DNA of 64,000 nucleotides, from the NCBI GenBank assembly GCA_041671505.1, contig JBAZBK010000002.1, positions 62,001-126,000 on the forward strand. The letters are read 5' to 3'. Numbering within the stretch: the stretch's first letter is position 1; each line of letters opens with the position of its first letter. The position numbers were made by a program, and so were the translations under genes. The notes beneath the pieces are model-generated. The model was not told where the DNA came from. It ran no database searches and saw only the letters and a list, made by a program, of their open reading frames with translations. Below are positions 62,887 to 64,000 of the stretch, in pieces. Source of the DNA: JACPDH01 sp041671505 (GTDB lineage Bacteria; Acidobacteriota; Thermoanaerobaculia; Gp7-AA8).

Positions 62887-63705
62887 TCAACCCTTCTTCT
62901 TCGCTCTTTCCATCATCCCGCCGAGAAACTCCGACATGCCGCCGCAGGCGTTCTGGGTCCAGCCGCCGTCGACAGGGAGGACAGCGCCGGTGACGTACGA
63001 CGCGAGATCCGACGCGAGGAAGAGGCAGACGTTCGCGACGTCGGCGGGCGTTCCCATCCGCCCGAGCGGCACGCCCTTCGCCGTCGCCACGCGAATCTCC
63101 TCGGTCGGCGCGAGCCTCGCCATCCCCTCGGTGCCGTCGATCGGCCCCGGGACGACGGAGTTCACGCGGACGCCCGCGCGTCCCCATTCGAGAGCGAGGG
63201 TGCGCGTGATCATGTCGACACCCGCCTTCGACGCGCTCACGTGAATCTGCGCCTTCGACGGGATGAATGCCTGCGGCGCGGAAATGTTGATGATCGACGC
63301 TCCCGGTTTGCGGAGGCGCGGGTACGACGCCGACATCACGTGAAAGGTGCCGAGCAGATCGATCTCCATCACCGAGCGGAAGCCGTTCGAGGAGAGATCG
63401 ACCGCGAGCGCCGGAAAGTTTCCCGCCGCGCCCGAGACCACGACGTCGAAGTCACCGAAGCGCTTGTGCACCGAGGCGAGCCCGCGATCGACAGCGTCGA
63501 AGTCGCGGACGTCGGCGACGAAGCCCATTGCCTCGGCGCCGACCTTCTGAAGCGCGGCGACCGTGTCGTCGACCTTCTCCTGCTTGCGGCTCGCGACGGC
63601 GACGCGCGCGCCGTGCTGCGCGAACGCCTCGGCGATGCCGCGATTGATCCCGCTCGTGCCGCCGACCACGACGACCGTCTTTTCGGTGAAGTTGAGGAAT
63701 GCCAT
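62887..63705 (-). CDS. Short-chain dehydrogenase/reductase, 2,4-dienoyl-CoA reductase-like
   Basis: The 272-residue protein is an SDR with the cofactor motif VVGGTSGINRGIAEA and GAAGNFPAL. The usual catalytic YxxxK is VxxxK here (HVSASK, Lys160), and GPIDGTEGMARL follows. This matches the DECR2/peroxisomal 2,4-dienoyl-CoA reductase group, which lacks the tyrosine by nature. It would reduce 2,4-dienoyl-CoA with NADPH for breakdown of unsaturated fatty acids. It fits with the other acyl-CoA genes in the window. Confidence 0.85.
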   Translation of the reverse strand: MAFLNFTEKTVVVVGGTSGINRGIAEAFAQHGARVAVASRKQEKVDDTVAALQKVGAEAMGFVADVRDFDAVDRGLASVHKRFGDFDVVVSGAAGNFPALAVDLSSNGFRSVMEIDLLGTFHVMSASYPRLRKPGASIINISAPQAFIPSKAQIHVSASKAGVDMITRTLALEWGRAGVRVNSVVPGPIDGTEGMARLAPTEEIRVATAKGVPLGRMGTPADVANVCLFLASDLASYVTGAVLPVDGGWTQNACGGMSEFLGGMMERAKKKG

Positions 63706-63755
63706 TTGCCGCCCCTCCTGTGGTGTGGGGAGAGTACAACGGGTGGGGAGAGACG

Positions 63756-63840
63756 GAATTGAGAATTGCGCGATGGGTGTCGTTCAAGCGGCGCCTGTAG
63801 CTCCGCCATTTCTCAAGTCTCAATTTTCAATTCTCAATTC
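63756..63840. repeat. Perfect 13-base inverted repeat of a GAATTGAGAATTG word
   Basis: GAATTGAGAATTG (63756-63768) and CAATTCTCAATTC (63828-63840) are perfect inverses; the right arm is preceded by TCTCAAGTCTCAATTTT, a further tandem of the same kind. The right arm ends five bases before the glycosyltransferase stop, so this is its likely terminator. Confidence 0.75.
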
Positions 63841-63845
63841 GCCTT

Positions 63846-64000
63846 TCACGAGTGAAGCGCTCGCATCAGCCGCACGGCGAACTCGCGCCACGAGTAGCGG
63901 GAGGCGGCTGCTGCGGCAGCGCGCTCCATCGCGCTCCGGTCGCACGTCGAGAAGAAACGTTCGATGGCGCCTGCCAGCGCCTCGGGGCTCTCGGGTTCGA
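63846..64000 (-). CDS. Glycosyltransferase, C-terminal end (partial)
   Basis: The last 50 residues of a minus-strand gene enter from the right edge: PESPEALAGAIERFF, then MERAAAAAASRYSWREFAVRLMRALHS. The P-E-AL-AI...YSW...A.RL pattern is the end of GT4 (glycosyltransferase family 1) enzymes, which build cell-surface glycans. The rest lies outside the window. Confidence 0.65.
   Translation of the reverse strand, partial: EPESPEALAGAIERFFSTCDRSAMERAAAAAASRYSWREFAVRLMRALHS

Overview
The window is a 64 kb chromosomal segment of a high-GC (roughly two-thirds GC by eye) Gram-negative-type bacterium. The envelope is diderm: it encodes an AsmA-like protein, OmpW, DUF1302 and DUF1329 proteins and an RND exporter. 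The gene set also includes secreted VWA proteins, a PadR regulator paired with a HAAS-type permease, a fused MFS/spermidine-synthase protein, MocR, many acyl-CoA enzymes and the decayed start of a Hanks-type kinase. This mix is typical of Acidobacteriota or Gemmatimonadota, and I lean to Acidobacteriota by inference. No phage, integrase, transposase or CRISPR array is visible.

Layout. 1-4.1 kb: end of etfA, the MFS/spermidine-synthase fusion and a kinase relic. 4.1-9.5 kb: AsmA protein and a secreted amidohydrolase. 9.7-12.1 kb: a MocR regulator divergent from a cupin-DoxX pair. 12.3-14.6 kb: acyl-CoA dehydrogenase and a PEBP protein. 14.8-25.1 kb: a six-gene minus-strand envelope operon (penicillin-acylase-like Ntn hydrolase, OmpW, DUF1302, DUF1329, YCF48-like, RND). 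25.3-30.4 kb: a fatty-acid CoA ligase and a thiamine-diphosphate lyase very like animal ILVBL/HACL2, among gene relics that point to local duplication and decay. 30.4-34.1 kb: MFS exporter, a Phd/VapC-type toxin-antitoxin pair and another acyl-CoA dehydrogenase. 34.2-41 kb: a nitrogen block (LysR regulator, ammonium channel, P-II protein) ending in an 1187-residue fusion of an aminotransferase with an archaeal-type phosphoenolpyruvate carboxylase. 41-48.2 kb: DUF502, alpha/beta hydrolase, an orphan membrane protein, an RHH/Doc pair and monomeric isocitrate dehydrogenase. 48.8-51.8 kb: PadR-permease operon, a nucleotidyltransferase and tRNA-Glu. 52-57.3 kb: two overlapping VWA-protein genes and an APC transporter. 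57.7-64 kb: a frameshifted leucine-rich-repeat surface protein, a radical SAM/SPASM protein, a 2,4-dienoyl-CoA-reductase-like SDR and the end of a glycosyltransferase gene.

How the genes fit together. The strongest new proposal is the nitrogen block: ammonium uptake (Amt), sensing (P-II with an atypical T-loop lacking Tyr51), then one polypeptide that could carboxylate PEP to oxaloacetate and transaminate it to aspartate. The ligase/HACL2-like pair suggests alpha-oxidation style cleavage of 2-hydroxyacyl-CoA, feeding the acyl-CoA dehydrogenases and ETF. The six-gene envelope operon looks like a route for moving or processing a hydrophobic compound across the outer membrane.

Two genome-scale signals are not explained by the genes. 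First, many gaps hold inverted repeats whose arms are made of short, wordy tandem repeats; several different families recur. Second, the heptamer GTTAGGC/GCCTAAC recurs across the window in both strands and in different reading frames, far more often than composition suggests.
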